A stretch of DNA of 30,015 nt, taken from the IMG/VR virus record IMGVR_UViG_3300043410_001607, positions 1 through 30,015 of that record, one strand, 5' to 3'. Shown here in pieces: positions 19,801 through 25,226 of the stretch; positions within the stretch are counted from its first letter, which is position 1, and each line of letters opens with the position of its first letter. The notes beneath the pieces were generated by a model. It was not told where the DNA came from and did no database searches. It worked only from the letters and a program-made list of their open reading frames with translations. A program made the position numbers and the translations under genes. The DNA comes from a virus.

Positions 19801-22800
19801 TTGAATTCTATAGAAATGAATCTTCAGTAAATCCGGTGCATAGAGAATATGTGTTATTAGCAGAGGGAGTAGCAGACAATTTGCCTCCTGAAACTTTAGA
19901 AACTAAATGGATTGATAGCTTGGTTGGATTTGATCAAGCAGGTAATACCGTTCCTGACCCTAAACTTTCATCTAAAGAAAAATATGGACTTTCTTTTAGA
20001 CCTCGTCAGAGTATGTTTGTAAATCGATTTGAAATTTTAAAAATTGTTATTTCAAATATAAACTCTTTATTGTTAACAAATCCATATTCTGAAATTTTAA
20101 ACTTTGACAATTTAAATTCTTCAGATTTAGAACCAGATGAAACATTAAATGAGTATGATGTTGCTGTAGACACAATTACTGATTTAGAGCAAATTGGAGC
20201 AATTCGTGTTCGTCAAGCAGTCTTAAAAGCAAATATTGTCAACGGTGAAATAGATACTATTGATATTGTTGATACTGGTTTTGGTTATAAAAATGCTCCT
20301 TATATAGAAATTCAAGGCAACGGATCTGGAGCAAAAGCGTATATTACTATCGATAATCAAGGTAGAGTCAACAGCGTTAAGATTCAGACAACGGGTAGAA
20401 AATACACTACCGCAACCGTTAAGATTAGAGAATATTCAGTATTGGTGAGAACAGACGAAACAATCAATAATTTCTGGAGTATCTATTCTTGGGATCAACA
20501 ACGAAGAATTTTTTATAAGAGCAAATCTCAAGGGTATGATGTAAGAAATTATTGGTCATATGTTGATTGGTGGAAGACTGGTTATTCCGCTTCAACTAGA
20601 ATTTTATATGAAATTCCTAGTTTATATTTAGAACCAACAATCTATACTACCGTGGGAGATTTAATAAGAGTTAAAGAATATGCTAACGGTGGTTGGGCGG
20701 TTCTTGAAAAAACAGCCGACGGCGCAGGCGAAATTTTAGGAAAATATATTTTAGTAGCAAGAGAAAATGGAACTATTGAATTTAAAGATTCTCTTTACAA
20801 TACTAAAACAACATCAATAGGTTTTGATAATGTTGGGTATTATGATACAGCGTTATACGATCTAGAACCATCAAAAGAATTAAGAATTATTTTAAATTCT
20901 ATTAAAACTGATTTGTTTGTTGGCGACCTTATTTTAGAATGGAACAAATTATTTTTTACTTGTGTAAGATATGCTTTCTCAGAAAACCAACCAATTTTCT
21001 GGGCGTTCAAAACAAGTTTCATAAATGCATTACATAACGTTGGTTCTTTAGAACATAGAGTTTCTTATAAGAACGACAATCTTCCTGCGTATCAAAAATA
21101 CCTTGAAGAAATTAAACCATACAAAACTTCTATTAGAGAATACACAAGTCGTTATGTAAATCAAGAGTCTACAAATACCAATATGTTAGATTTTGATTTA
21201 CCACCTGTATACTCTACAAGAGATAATAAAATTGTTCCTGTAAACAACGGATATAATTTGTTTGATCAGTATCCATGGAAATGGTGGTATGATAATAAAG
21301 GATTCTCTGTTTCATCAATTGAAATATCTTATGCTGGCGGTGATTATACATCTGTTCCTACGGTACTAATTGAAGGAAACGGAACAGGAGCCAAAGCCAA
21401 AGCATATATTTCAAACGGTAAAGTATCTGGTATAACAATGATTGATATTGGAGAAGGTTATACAGAAACTCCAACGGTTACACTAGTTGGTGGCAACGGA
21501 TCATCTTTATTAAGAGCAAAAGCAATTGCAATATTAGGACAAACAAAAGCAAGAACATTTAATCTTGGTATTAAGTTTGATAGAATTTCTAAAGATGGTG
21601 TATACAATAAATTTACACATTCTCAAACATTTGTAGCGTCTGGCAGAACAGCAGTTTTTGATTTAGCATTTGCTCCTACAAGAGACAAATCTAAAATTAC
21701 AATTATTAAAAACAAACAATTAGTATTAAACAATGAGTATAGTTTATCTTTATTCAAAACATCTACAGACGATTATAAAATTTTAAAAGGTAGACTAATA
21801 TTTGTTGATCCGCCTGCTAAAGATGATGTTATTGTTATAACATATGAAAAGAATGATGAGTTATTAGACGCTGTTAATAGAATTAACAAATACTATTCTC
21901 CAATGAGCGGAATGATTGGTAAAGAAATTGATCAGCTAATGACCGGTATTGACTTTGGAGGCGTTCAAGTTCAAGGTACAACATTTGATGTTACTGGAGG
22001 TTGGGATGCCCTTCCTTGGTTTACAGATAGTTGGGACAGCGTTGATTCTAACGATGATTTTTACGTTATTGTTGATGGCAGCACATCGTATATAGAATTG
22101 CCAGAAGCTCCAGCAGAAAATCAAATAATTACCATTTATCTGCAGCGAACAGGTACAGCAAAACCGATTAGGATTGATGATCCTCATTTTGATCAAGTTG
22201 GCGATTCTGCATTAGTAACAAATGCTAACGCACTCATGCCAACATTTGTTGGCGATGGATCAACTAAAAATGTTTCTATTGAGGGATATTTCCAAACATA
22301 TGCAGGGGATGTATTAATTTTCCGTCCTGCCGAAAGTGACGGTTCTGTTAACATTACAGATACAAATCTTTTAGATTCTAAAATTAGTGGCGGAACATTA
22401 GCATCAATGAGCGGTGCTTATCTAACCGCTACAGGAATAACAGCAGAAGAAATTGTAATTAGTGGCGGAGCATTTAATACTCCCGACCACACACCTGCTC
22501 CTGAAGAAAACGTTCCTGGGCAAATACTTGATAGTGTTTCTATTAAAGTATTCCAAACCACAATTAGCGGTGCAGCATCTATTCAAAATAAAGTTGTAGT
22601 TTCAGATGGAGTTACATCAAGATATTCTATTGATTTAACTATATTAGAAGAATCATCAATTTTAGTTTATGTAGATAAAATTTCTTATATTTCTTCTGGC
22701 GATAGCACAATAAGTTATAGCATAGATTTTTCTACTAATGAAATAATTTTCCATACTCCTCCTGCAATTGGATCAACAATTGAAATTATTGCTATTGGAA

Positions 22801-24545
22801 GAGGTGGTATAGCATTACTTGATTTCCAAGAATTTGTAGCAGATGGTAATACAAGATTGTTCTTAACAAAGTCAGATTATTCTTTAACACAGAATATTTT
22901 AGTTACCGTTGATGGAGTTCAAGTTGACACTGGATTTACTAATAGCACCATTGTTGCTAACGATACCGGAGCAGACATTGAACCAGGAAAAACAATGGTT
23001 GAGTTTGGATTAACTCCAGATAAAAATTCTATTATTAAAATTATTTGTCTAGGAGCAACCTCAAATGTTGACAGCTCTGGATTGTCTGTAATACGTGTAA
23101 ACAAACAAATTTTAACTTATGAAGGTTCAACTCGTTCATTTATGTTAGATAAATTTGTTGACCCATCAAGAAGTTCAGCAATTGCTTCTATGGTTGTATT
23201 ATTAAACAATGTAAAATTAAAAGGTCCTGATACTTATTATAGAACATACGATGGTTCAAACAATGAGATTGAAGTTGGTATTGACCCAGTGTCAGTAGTT
23301 ACCTCAGTTGATGTTAAGGTATATATTAATAATATTTTACAACCATTTGTTACAGCATACATTTATGATGGTACTACAGGAACCGTAGTTGTAAACACTG
23401 AATATTTAGAATTACAAGATGTTATCAGAGTAGAAATTATTAATAATGCAGAATATTCTGTTACAGATAATATTTTACATATTTCTGATTTAATAACTTT
23501 AGAAGATGAAGACCAAATTGAAGTAACTTGGTTTAGCGAATATCCGACCTTTGATATTGTTTCTGATGTACACTCAGGAGGAAAAGTTCAATATCAATTG
23601 AATAGAACTCCTTTAGATTCTCATTACGTTTGGGTTTACAAAAATGGAGAACGATTGATTCAAGGCACAGAATTTATTGTTTCAACACCAAGAAATGTTG
23701 TTTATCTAAACGTTCAGTCCACATCAGATGATAGAATCGAAATTGTAGAGTTTGGAAATAATGTTTATAAAACACCAAGAGCATTTGAAATGTATAAAGA
23801 TATGTTCAATGTAACACATTATAATCGTTATGCTATTACCAATGTTCAATTAACTAAAGAATTAAATTATTACGATACCACAATTGAAGTTAATGATGCA
23901 TCTACTCTTGATAATCCTAATATTTCTAAAAATATTCCGGGAGTAATTATTATCAATAAAGAAAGAATTGAGTTCCTAACTAAATCTGGAAATGTTTTAA
24001 GCCAATTAAGAAGAGGAACTTTGGGATCTTCAATTGGTCAAACCTATACTATTGGAACATCAGTAGTTAGTTCCGGTGTCGATGATATTATTCCTTATAT
24101 TGATTCTCAAGAAAAAGAAGAATTTGTCAGTGACGGAAGCACACTTCTAATTGGGCCGTTATCTTTTGTTCCGACAAAAGCAACAAGATCTAGTTTTACT
24201 AGAAAAACAATTCCTGAAGATTTTGGAGCTTGTGATCAGCTTGAAATATTTGTTGCAGGTAAACGACTAAGAAAAGATCAATTGTCTGTATACAACGAAT
24301 CCTTAGGATCAGTGAGTCCAGCAGCTGACGAGATTCTAGAAGCAGAATTTTCTGTAGACGGAGCAACTCCGTATATACGTCTAACTAAACCAGCAACTGA
24401 AGGTACTCGAATTTTAATTATTAGAAAAGTTGGAAAATTATGGTACGAACGAGCAGAAACTACAGCAAGTAAAGGAATTACCTTGCTAGATAACAATACT
24501 GCTATTGCTCGTTTCATTGATCAAAAGCCAACGGAATTGCCATAA
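10860..24545 (+). CDS. Giant multidomain virion structural protein, probably baseplate periphery
   Basis: This is an uninterrupted 4561-codon frame. The N-terminus (1-150; LPKVFQTDANDKFLSGVLD, YQLEPGVVL) and C-terminus (about 4420-4561; AGKRLRK, LEAEFSVDG, KLWYERAET, ending TELP) look like those of the very large structural proteins of marine T4-like phages. Between them, in order, are a cupredoxin-like domain (188-318); a TPTKIGLF to RIFNNIK block (1006-1065); a Trp-rich cassette, LPGWWRGVYKYFYDTDRPH (1142-1160); an STIQGVVDFL block and an EFMYWTQHNW block (1515-1713); a beta-propeller (2172-2740); another Trp-rich block (2812-2865); a YGLSFRPRQSMF block (about 3045); two GYG/PTV repeats (3128-3190, 3483-3550); and tandem DGxT fibre repeats (3590-4480). 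Its place after gp6 is where T4 has gp7, but the size and modules differ, so gp7 equivalence is only a guess. The ribosome site is weak (CGAG, 10847-10850), so coupling to gp6 is likely. Confidence 0.85.
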   Translation: MAKFFPKSQLPIRKSSDLLPKVFQTDANDKFLSGVLDPLIQPGTLEKNVGYVGRRYGKTYNGSDIYLDTDATLRSRYQLEPGVVLKKNGKTQNFYDFIDFKNILKYFGNNEDRDDLIDQHQHYSWNPPINWDKFINYREYFWMPSGPPPIRILGQSSSITSTYRVKLGETSSFIFSPDGYTNNPRITLYRGQKYRFVVNAPGNGFVIRTSYDTGSLTFNPDLFYAQGSIVVFNGSVWRAKVPVFPADGSSITTESQDWEFVEIVNANSKALDYTKGITNFGVENGTLTFEVSYDAPDLLYYQSLTDPNKFGQIIISDIEENSKININDDIIGKETYTSSNGIELSNGMIINFGGTVEPKKYSTGNWLVEGVGKSISLTKFDDLVVPVLTSDVPEVLFDNEGFDTAPFDDASSYPGSKDYITISKSSKDLNPWSRYNRWFHRSVLELSFKLSGEDFYHDESARAKRPIIEFLPDLKLYRHGTAAKDTVDYIDTFTSDVFSKIEGSTGYSIDGEPLFNGARILITADTDSLANNRIYQVKFFTQNGQNQITLIKTDDTESIIGETLLVRRGKKNKGTMFYYNGTSWLPSQEKTKVNQAPLFDAFDENGVSFSDKDTYPVSTFYGTKILGYKENSGVSDVELGFSISYLNINNVGDISFDFVWDSEYFTYELSRKTYSKKLNTGFCKFNITNEYVNHWIETEQKYLQPIIDSQVIVNSTNTVYFNTVDWSKVTDQDEIYFYKNGERYTDSYIRQGGNFIFVNTFAAKDVLVIKIFCELIPEEGYYEVPVGLEKNPLNNELTTFTFGQAVDHVSSGLEFYNGFTGLVVGNNSLRDLDGYQSYTKRFLKHESVSSVALTLLVDKQINLIKALRYAKKSYTDFKHNFIKISGELDFDGNIPQFVDNIINELTRGKNSSSPFVDSDMIGSGAYTNLIYEVEDVDINTFVISNKFDLNTLSNRAVYLYINNQQLISGVDYEFNSDFSFVNILKTLSVGDIIEIKEYVSSGFNHIPQTPTKIGLFKKYVPEKFLDDTFVEPKYMIQGHDGSLTTAFNDYRDDALLELELRIFNNIKKEYDEQIFDIDKISGGYYKTGIFEFNQITKINTQEFLKWIADTNIDYISNSYFDSENSFTYTYSNMADPSGLENLPGWWRGVYKYFYDTDRPHRCPWEMLGFSIKPTWWEDEYGPAPYTRNNLLLWEDLAAGLIRQGPRAGVHKRYIRSTLMTHIPVDGDGKLLSPLDSNLAQNFSLINNQGDFNFGDISPAEHAWYSSSEYPFATIIGMSLLRPFEFIGKNFDNSKIVRNKLNQLVHTSTGVFVKVEDLINSSSGGYSTTGLVSYVVDYLKSHNIQENVLKEKLNEIDVFLTHRLSGFVDQTQQRFILDSKNPNSTSSNIFVPIENQEIYYNVSAPISSIVYSAVIVEKMTNGWKISGYDFLDPHFSYFAPVISQVDPLISVGGVSENFVNWTEDKFYGNGVVARYNNEYYRSIKSHQSSSIFDLTLWKKLPDLPKKDDIQAFKRRTFNTIREQKISYGTTISTIQGVVDFLLGYEQYLISKGFKFDRYDTDSKVTQDWFTSAKEFMYWTQHNWAPGSLLTLSPAAEKMEVSYPVGVPDNLLDSFYEYQVFRGDGQPLTPNFLNIKRDFQNITIETTNTTEGIYFFKAHLVLKEHVVIFDDRTVFNDVIYDKTTGYRQERVKSRGFRTVDWDGDYTSPGFLFDNVDIEAWQPYTDYKLGDIVNYKSYNWVTNTNHTSTEQFINSYWTKLDSTPSKRLVPNFDYRINQFEDYYNLDSDGLGSSQRDLGRHAVGYQTREYLQNLAEDDVTQFQLYQGFIREKGTLNAAVKIFDKLSKTTEDSIILNEEWAFKVGTLGGVDELNEIEFSFNKDSLQVNPQPMIFVSSAYTGVILDQYLRIPAADFTNSPSPFTTSIIPKTDFDQFQSAGYVKLDQIDFIIKNRSDLESLDITQVKDGDHFWVTFDNSTWTVLRFTRKPLLTLISATKTGTTIEIVFNRRHAFSVDDYIGINDVLNLTGFYKINAVDLLSVTISCASDAKDPLVDTSTLIRVYGLDNVRFESGSSVDQEYVALLPNNSKLWFDSNDSGLWEVVQKNKVFSYKFISDYGTTVPSGTGQAVCYVERLQQTITSMPSNSMVLVYVEGPTGLKIKQTFAPEPELYLLLSNSFGEELSVSPDGHFLAVGCPRASGVPSAFVGVFDPTADYLTGDVVEHAGKLWKATIDVSGDGSTIDIQSNDWEPVSLLTYDPNFGRGEGFRNQGAVSIYVWNNQNWSLSTTIVSPRPAFDENFGSKISISKSGSDYWMAVSAPGSLDNRGRIYLYKYNSETLAWEQHENNNYVGIYVSDPARKYPKDSIVWWNNSYWRAIEDTNGDGSTISVSSPDWVKIDDISSQSSLPTNVSIEDDGSTISSGLLSESDLAELTKQGDMFGSSMAMNKDGSVLVVGVADSDGIYFANYKGVWSATQEYIAGDVVKFQGYYHRLTNVRPEDPVDSATYRSLGEYPDDGLPWINVGDSTIPYSTGKVYIYQRDSNSVYKLKQTITAGSIGLFDDTGNNESITVGDKFGFSVDVDSTGQHIVISAPQADINLQNQGAVYYFSSTSLTNPEWRLKQKLESFEEYNNLLFGSDVSISSGTERIVVGAKNAPYKSYAYFETGTSFDKNSTIFSTFNGYSGQVYSFERVSGKYFLTEKLEANVTNNESFGYAIDASSDVIVVGSPDYNSGDGLVRTFRKDSSIKSLKTLTLQEQLIDISKIKNISLIDAVKNVKISDIDFIDPIKLKILGIAEQELNFKTPYDPAIYTNGIEETVVDPDAAWFSKNVGKLWWNLDTAKWLYYEQGDIAYRNGNWGQLAKGSTIDVYEWVETTLLPSEWSALADTTAGLSEGISGQPLYPNDDVYSVKQFYNEITQQITEIKYYYWVKGSTVVPQNVNRKLSAGEVAALIETPISSGNPIIAFMDSDKVLAYNFNKFLTSGKALLNIEFYRNESSVNPVHREYVLLAEGVADNLPPETLETKWIDSLVGFDQAGNTVPDPKLSSKEKYGLSFRPRQSMFVNRFEILKIVISNINSLLLTNPYSEILNFDNLNSSDLEPDETLNEYDVAVDTITDLEQIGAIRVRQAVLKANIVNGEIDTIDIVDTGFGYKNAPYIEIQGNGSGAKAYITIDNQGRVNSVKIQTTGRKYTTATVKIREYSVLVRTDETINNFWSIYSWDQQRRIFYKSKSQGYDVRNYWSYVDWWKTGYSASTRILYEIPSLYLEPTIYTTVGDLIRVKEYANGGWAVLEKTADGAGEILGKYILVARENGTIEFKDSLYNTKTTSIGFDNVGYYDTALYDLEPSKELRIILNSIKTDLFVGDLILEWNKLFFTCVRYAFSENQPIFWAFKTSFINALHNVGSLEHRVSYKNDNLPAYQKYLEEIKPYKTSIREYTSRYVNQESTNTNMLDFDLPPVYSTRDNKIVPVNNGYNLFDQYPWKWWYDNKGFSVSSIEISYAGGDYTSVPTVLIEGNGTGAKAKAYISNGKVSGITMIDIGEGYTETPTVTLVGGNGSSLLRAKAIAILGQTKARTFNLGIKFDRISKDGVYNKFTHSQTFVASGRTAVFDLAFAPTRDKSKITIIKNKQLVLNNEYSLSLFKTSTDDYKILKGRLIFVDPPAKDDVIVITYEKNDELLDAVNRINKYYSPMSGMIGKEIDQLMTGIDFGGVQVQGTTFDVTGGWDALPWFTDSWDSVDSNDDFYVIVDGSTSYIELPEAPAENQIITIYLQRTGTAKPIRIDDPHFDQVGDSALVTNANALMPTFVGDGSTKNVSIEGYFQTYAGDVLIFRPAESDGSVNITDTNLLDSKISGGTLASMSGAYLTATGITAEEIVISGGAFNTPDHTPAPEENVPGQILDSVSIKVFQTTISGAASIQNKVVVSDGVTSRYSIDLTILEESSILVYVDKISYISSGDSTISYSIDFSTNEIIFHTPPAIGSTIEIIAIGRGGIALLDFQEFVADGNTRLFLTKSDYSLTQNILVTVDGVQVDTGFTNSTIVANDTGADIEPGKTMVEFGLTPDKNSIIKIICLGATSNVDSSGLSVIRVNKQILTYEGSTRSFMLDKFVDPSRSSAIASMVVLLNNVKLKGPDTYYRTYDGSNNEIEVGIDPVSVVTSVDVKVYINNILQPFVTAYIYDGTTGTVVVNTEYLELQDVIRVEIINNAEYSVTDNILHISDLITLEDEDQIEVTWFSEYPTFDIVSDVHSGGKVQYQLNRTPLDSHYVWVYKNGERLIQGTEFIVSTPRNVVYLNVQSTSDDRIEIVEFGNNVYKTPRAFEMYKDMFNVTHYNRYAITNVQLTKELNYYDTTIEVNDASTLDNPNISKNIPGVIIINKERIEFLTKSGNVLSQLRRGTLGSSIGQTYTIGTSVVSSGVDDIIPYIDSQEKEEFVSDGSTLLIGPLSFVPTKATRSSFTRKTIPEDFGACDQLEIFVAGKRLRKDQLSVYNESLGSVSPAADEILEAEFSVDGATPYIRLTKPATEGTRILIIRKVGKLWYERAETTASKGITLLDNNTAIARFIDQKPTELP
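11421..11815 (+). other. Cupredoxin-like domain in the giant protein, without copper ligands
   Basis: Residues 188-318 read LYRGQKYRFVVNAPG, then later YTKGITNFGVENGTLTFEV, DAPDLLYYQS and FGQIIISD. This follows the strand order of a cupredoxin-like module I know from other marine phage structural proteins. There the turns usually carry an NHP or GHP near the first strand and a YxCxxHxxMGG near the last. Here those places read GNG and YYQSLTDPNKFGQ, with no His, Cys or Met. A carbohydrate-binding-like insertion (about residues 223-261) splits the domain. The assignment rests on pattern memory. Confidence 0.45.
17373..19090 (+). repeat. Six FG-type beta-propeller repeats, three with inserted modules, in the giant protein
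   Basis: Six repeats begin with FG at residues 2172, 2293, 2432, 2567, 2627 and 2704. Each is followed by a short strand, a polar turn, a hydrophobic strand such as FLAVGCPRA, HIVISAPQA or VIVVGSPDY, and a strand with an aromatic pattern such as GRIYLYKY or GAVYYF. This is the layout of FG-GAP/integrin-type propeller blades. Blades 1 to 3 are spaced 121-139 residues apart because each holds an extra module. Blades 4 and 5 are spaced 60 and 77 residues. A seventh blade could be hidden at either end. Confidence 0.6.
17466..18410 (+). repeat. Three carbohydrate-binding-like insertions within propeller blades
   Basis: Insertions at residues about 2203-2246, 2346-2391 and 2462-2518 share the pattern Y-x(2,4)-GD-x-V-x(3,6)-G-x-x-W/Y-x-A followed by a Gly/Asp/Ser loop and a closing W (W2222 and W2242 in the first, W2367 and W2387 in the second). 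This resembles the small chitin/cellulose-binding module fold (CBM5/12 type), whose surface aromatics stack on sugars. Similar copies occur elsewhere in the same protein, near residues 223-261, 1457-1503 and 1714-1762. Sugar binding is inference. Confidence 0.5.
20241..21502 (+). repeat. Two divergent GYG/PTV beta repeats in the giant protein
   Basis: Residues about 3128-3190 and 3483-3550 share the pattern I-x-I-x-x-x-G-x-x-Y-x-x-x-P-x-V/I-x-I-x-G-N-G-x-GAKA followed by G-x-V-x-x-I/V. The second copy runs on into another GYTETPTVTL. Such modules are common in phage tail proteins; their function is not known to me. About 290 residues of unrelated Trp- and Tyr-rich sequence separate the copies. 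Confidence 0.55.
21630..24460 (+). repeat. Tandem fibre-like DGxT repeats near the C-terminus of the giant protein
   Basis: A recurring unit starts with a phrase like FVADGNT or FVGDGST, continues with a short hydrophobic strand, a 'V-Y-V-x-x-x' strand and an N/D-G turn, and closes with 'I-x-F-x-x-P-P-x-x-x-x-x-I-x-I'. Starts fall near residues 3591, 3794, 3913, 3992, 4086, 4235 and 4421. This is the familiar beta-sandwich repeat of phage tail fibres. Between the second and third lies a TGITAEEIVISGG segment followed by PAPEENVPGQILD, also seen in large marine virion proteins. Confidence 0.5.
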
Positions 24546-24551
24546 TAAATA
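24544..24551 (+). promoter_or_regulatory. T4-type late promoter (AATAAATA) before the fibre block
   Basis: AATAAATA overlaps the stop codon of the giant gene (24543-24545). T4 geometry places the transcript start near 24557, inside the first ATG of the next frame (24556). So this transcript could use only the in-frame ATG at 24577. GGAG at 24558-24561 and AGAG at 24567-24570 are available as ribosome sites for that start. Confidence 0.65.
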
Positions 24552-24576
24552 ACATATGGAGATAAAAGAGTCTAAA

Positions 24577-25224
24577 ATGCCACAAGATCAAAACACAAAT
24601 AATAAAGCAACTGAACAGAAACCTAACGAAACAGGCGGGTTCCACTTTGAAGGCCATATTAAAATCTTCGATCCGCAAACTAAAGAAGTTTTTGTGGATA
24701 AAAGAAACGCTATTCACTATGAAAATATGTCAGTAGCAATGGTAAACAGCTTGTCAAACCAAGGGTTAGGAACAATTTACCAAATGGCGTTTGGAACAGG
24801 CGGAACAATAGTTGATCCAACAGGGCTTATTTCATATTTGACACCTAACACCGTTGGTGTTAATTCTAGTTTATATAATCAAACTTATCAAAAAATTGTT
24901 GATCAAAACGCTTCGGAAAACACCGACCCTGTTCGAAATAAGATGGAAATACGTCACGTAAGTGGTGCAACTTATTCAGATATTGTTGTAAGTTGTTTGT
25001 TAGATTATGGTGAACCGGACGGGCAAGAAGCATTTGATAATAGTCAAGATATGAGTGGAAACTTTGTGTTTGATGAACTTGGCCTAAAAAGTTATGACCC
25101 TAATGGTAATGGGAAATTATTAACTCATGTTATTTTTCATCCGGTACAAAAATCATTGAATCGATTGTTGCAAGTTGATTATACAATTCGAGTTCAAAGT
25201 TTAACTGGTTACAATGAGGTTTAA
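24577..25224 (+). CDS. Virion structural protein of unknown function, fibre-block leader gene
   Basis: The protein has 215 residues from the chosen ATG (222 from the ATG at 24556). I prefer 24577 because the late promoter at 24544-24551 would start the message on top of the first ATG, and because the extra MEIKESK looks like translated leader. After a polar first 20 residues comes FHFEGHIKIFDPQTKEVFVD, KRNAIHYENMSVAMVNSL, YQMAFGTGGTIVDPTGLISY and LYNQTYQKIVDQ. The C-terminal half has IVVSCLLDYGEPDG, FVFDELGL and VDYTIRVQS. I recall similar proteins in T4-like marine phages next to giant structural and fibre genes, without an assigned function. An attachment or baseplate-rim role is inferred from context only. 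The first fibre gene follows after 2 bp, with TGAGGT at 25215-25220 as its ribosome site. Confidence 0.75.
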   Translation: MPQDQNTNNKATEQKPNETGGFHFEGHIKIFDPQTKEVFVDKRNAIHYENMSVAMVNSLSNQGLGTIYQMAFGTGGTIVDPTGLISYLTPNTVGVNSSLYNQTYQKIVDQNASENTDPVRNKMEIRHVSGATYSDIVVSCLLDYGEPDGQEAFDNSQDMSGNFVFDELGLKSYDPNGNGKLLTHVIFHPVQKSLNRLLQVDYTIRVQSLTGYNEV

Positions 25225-25226
25225 TC

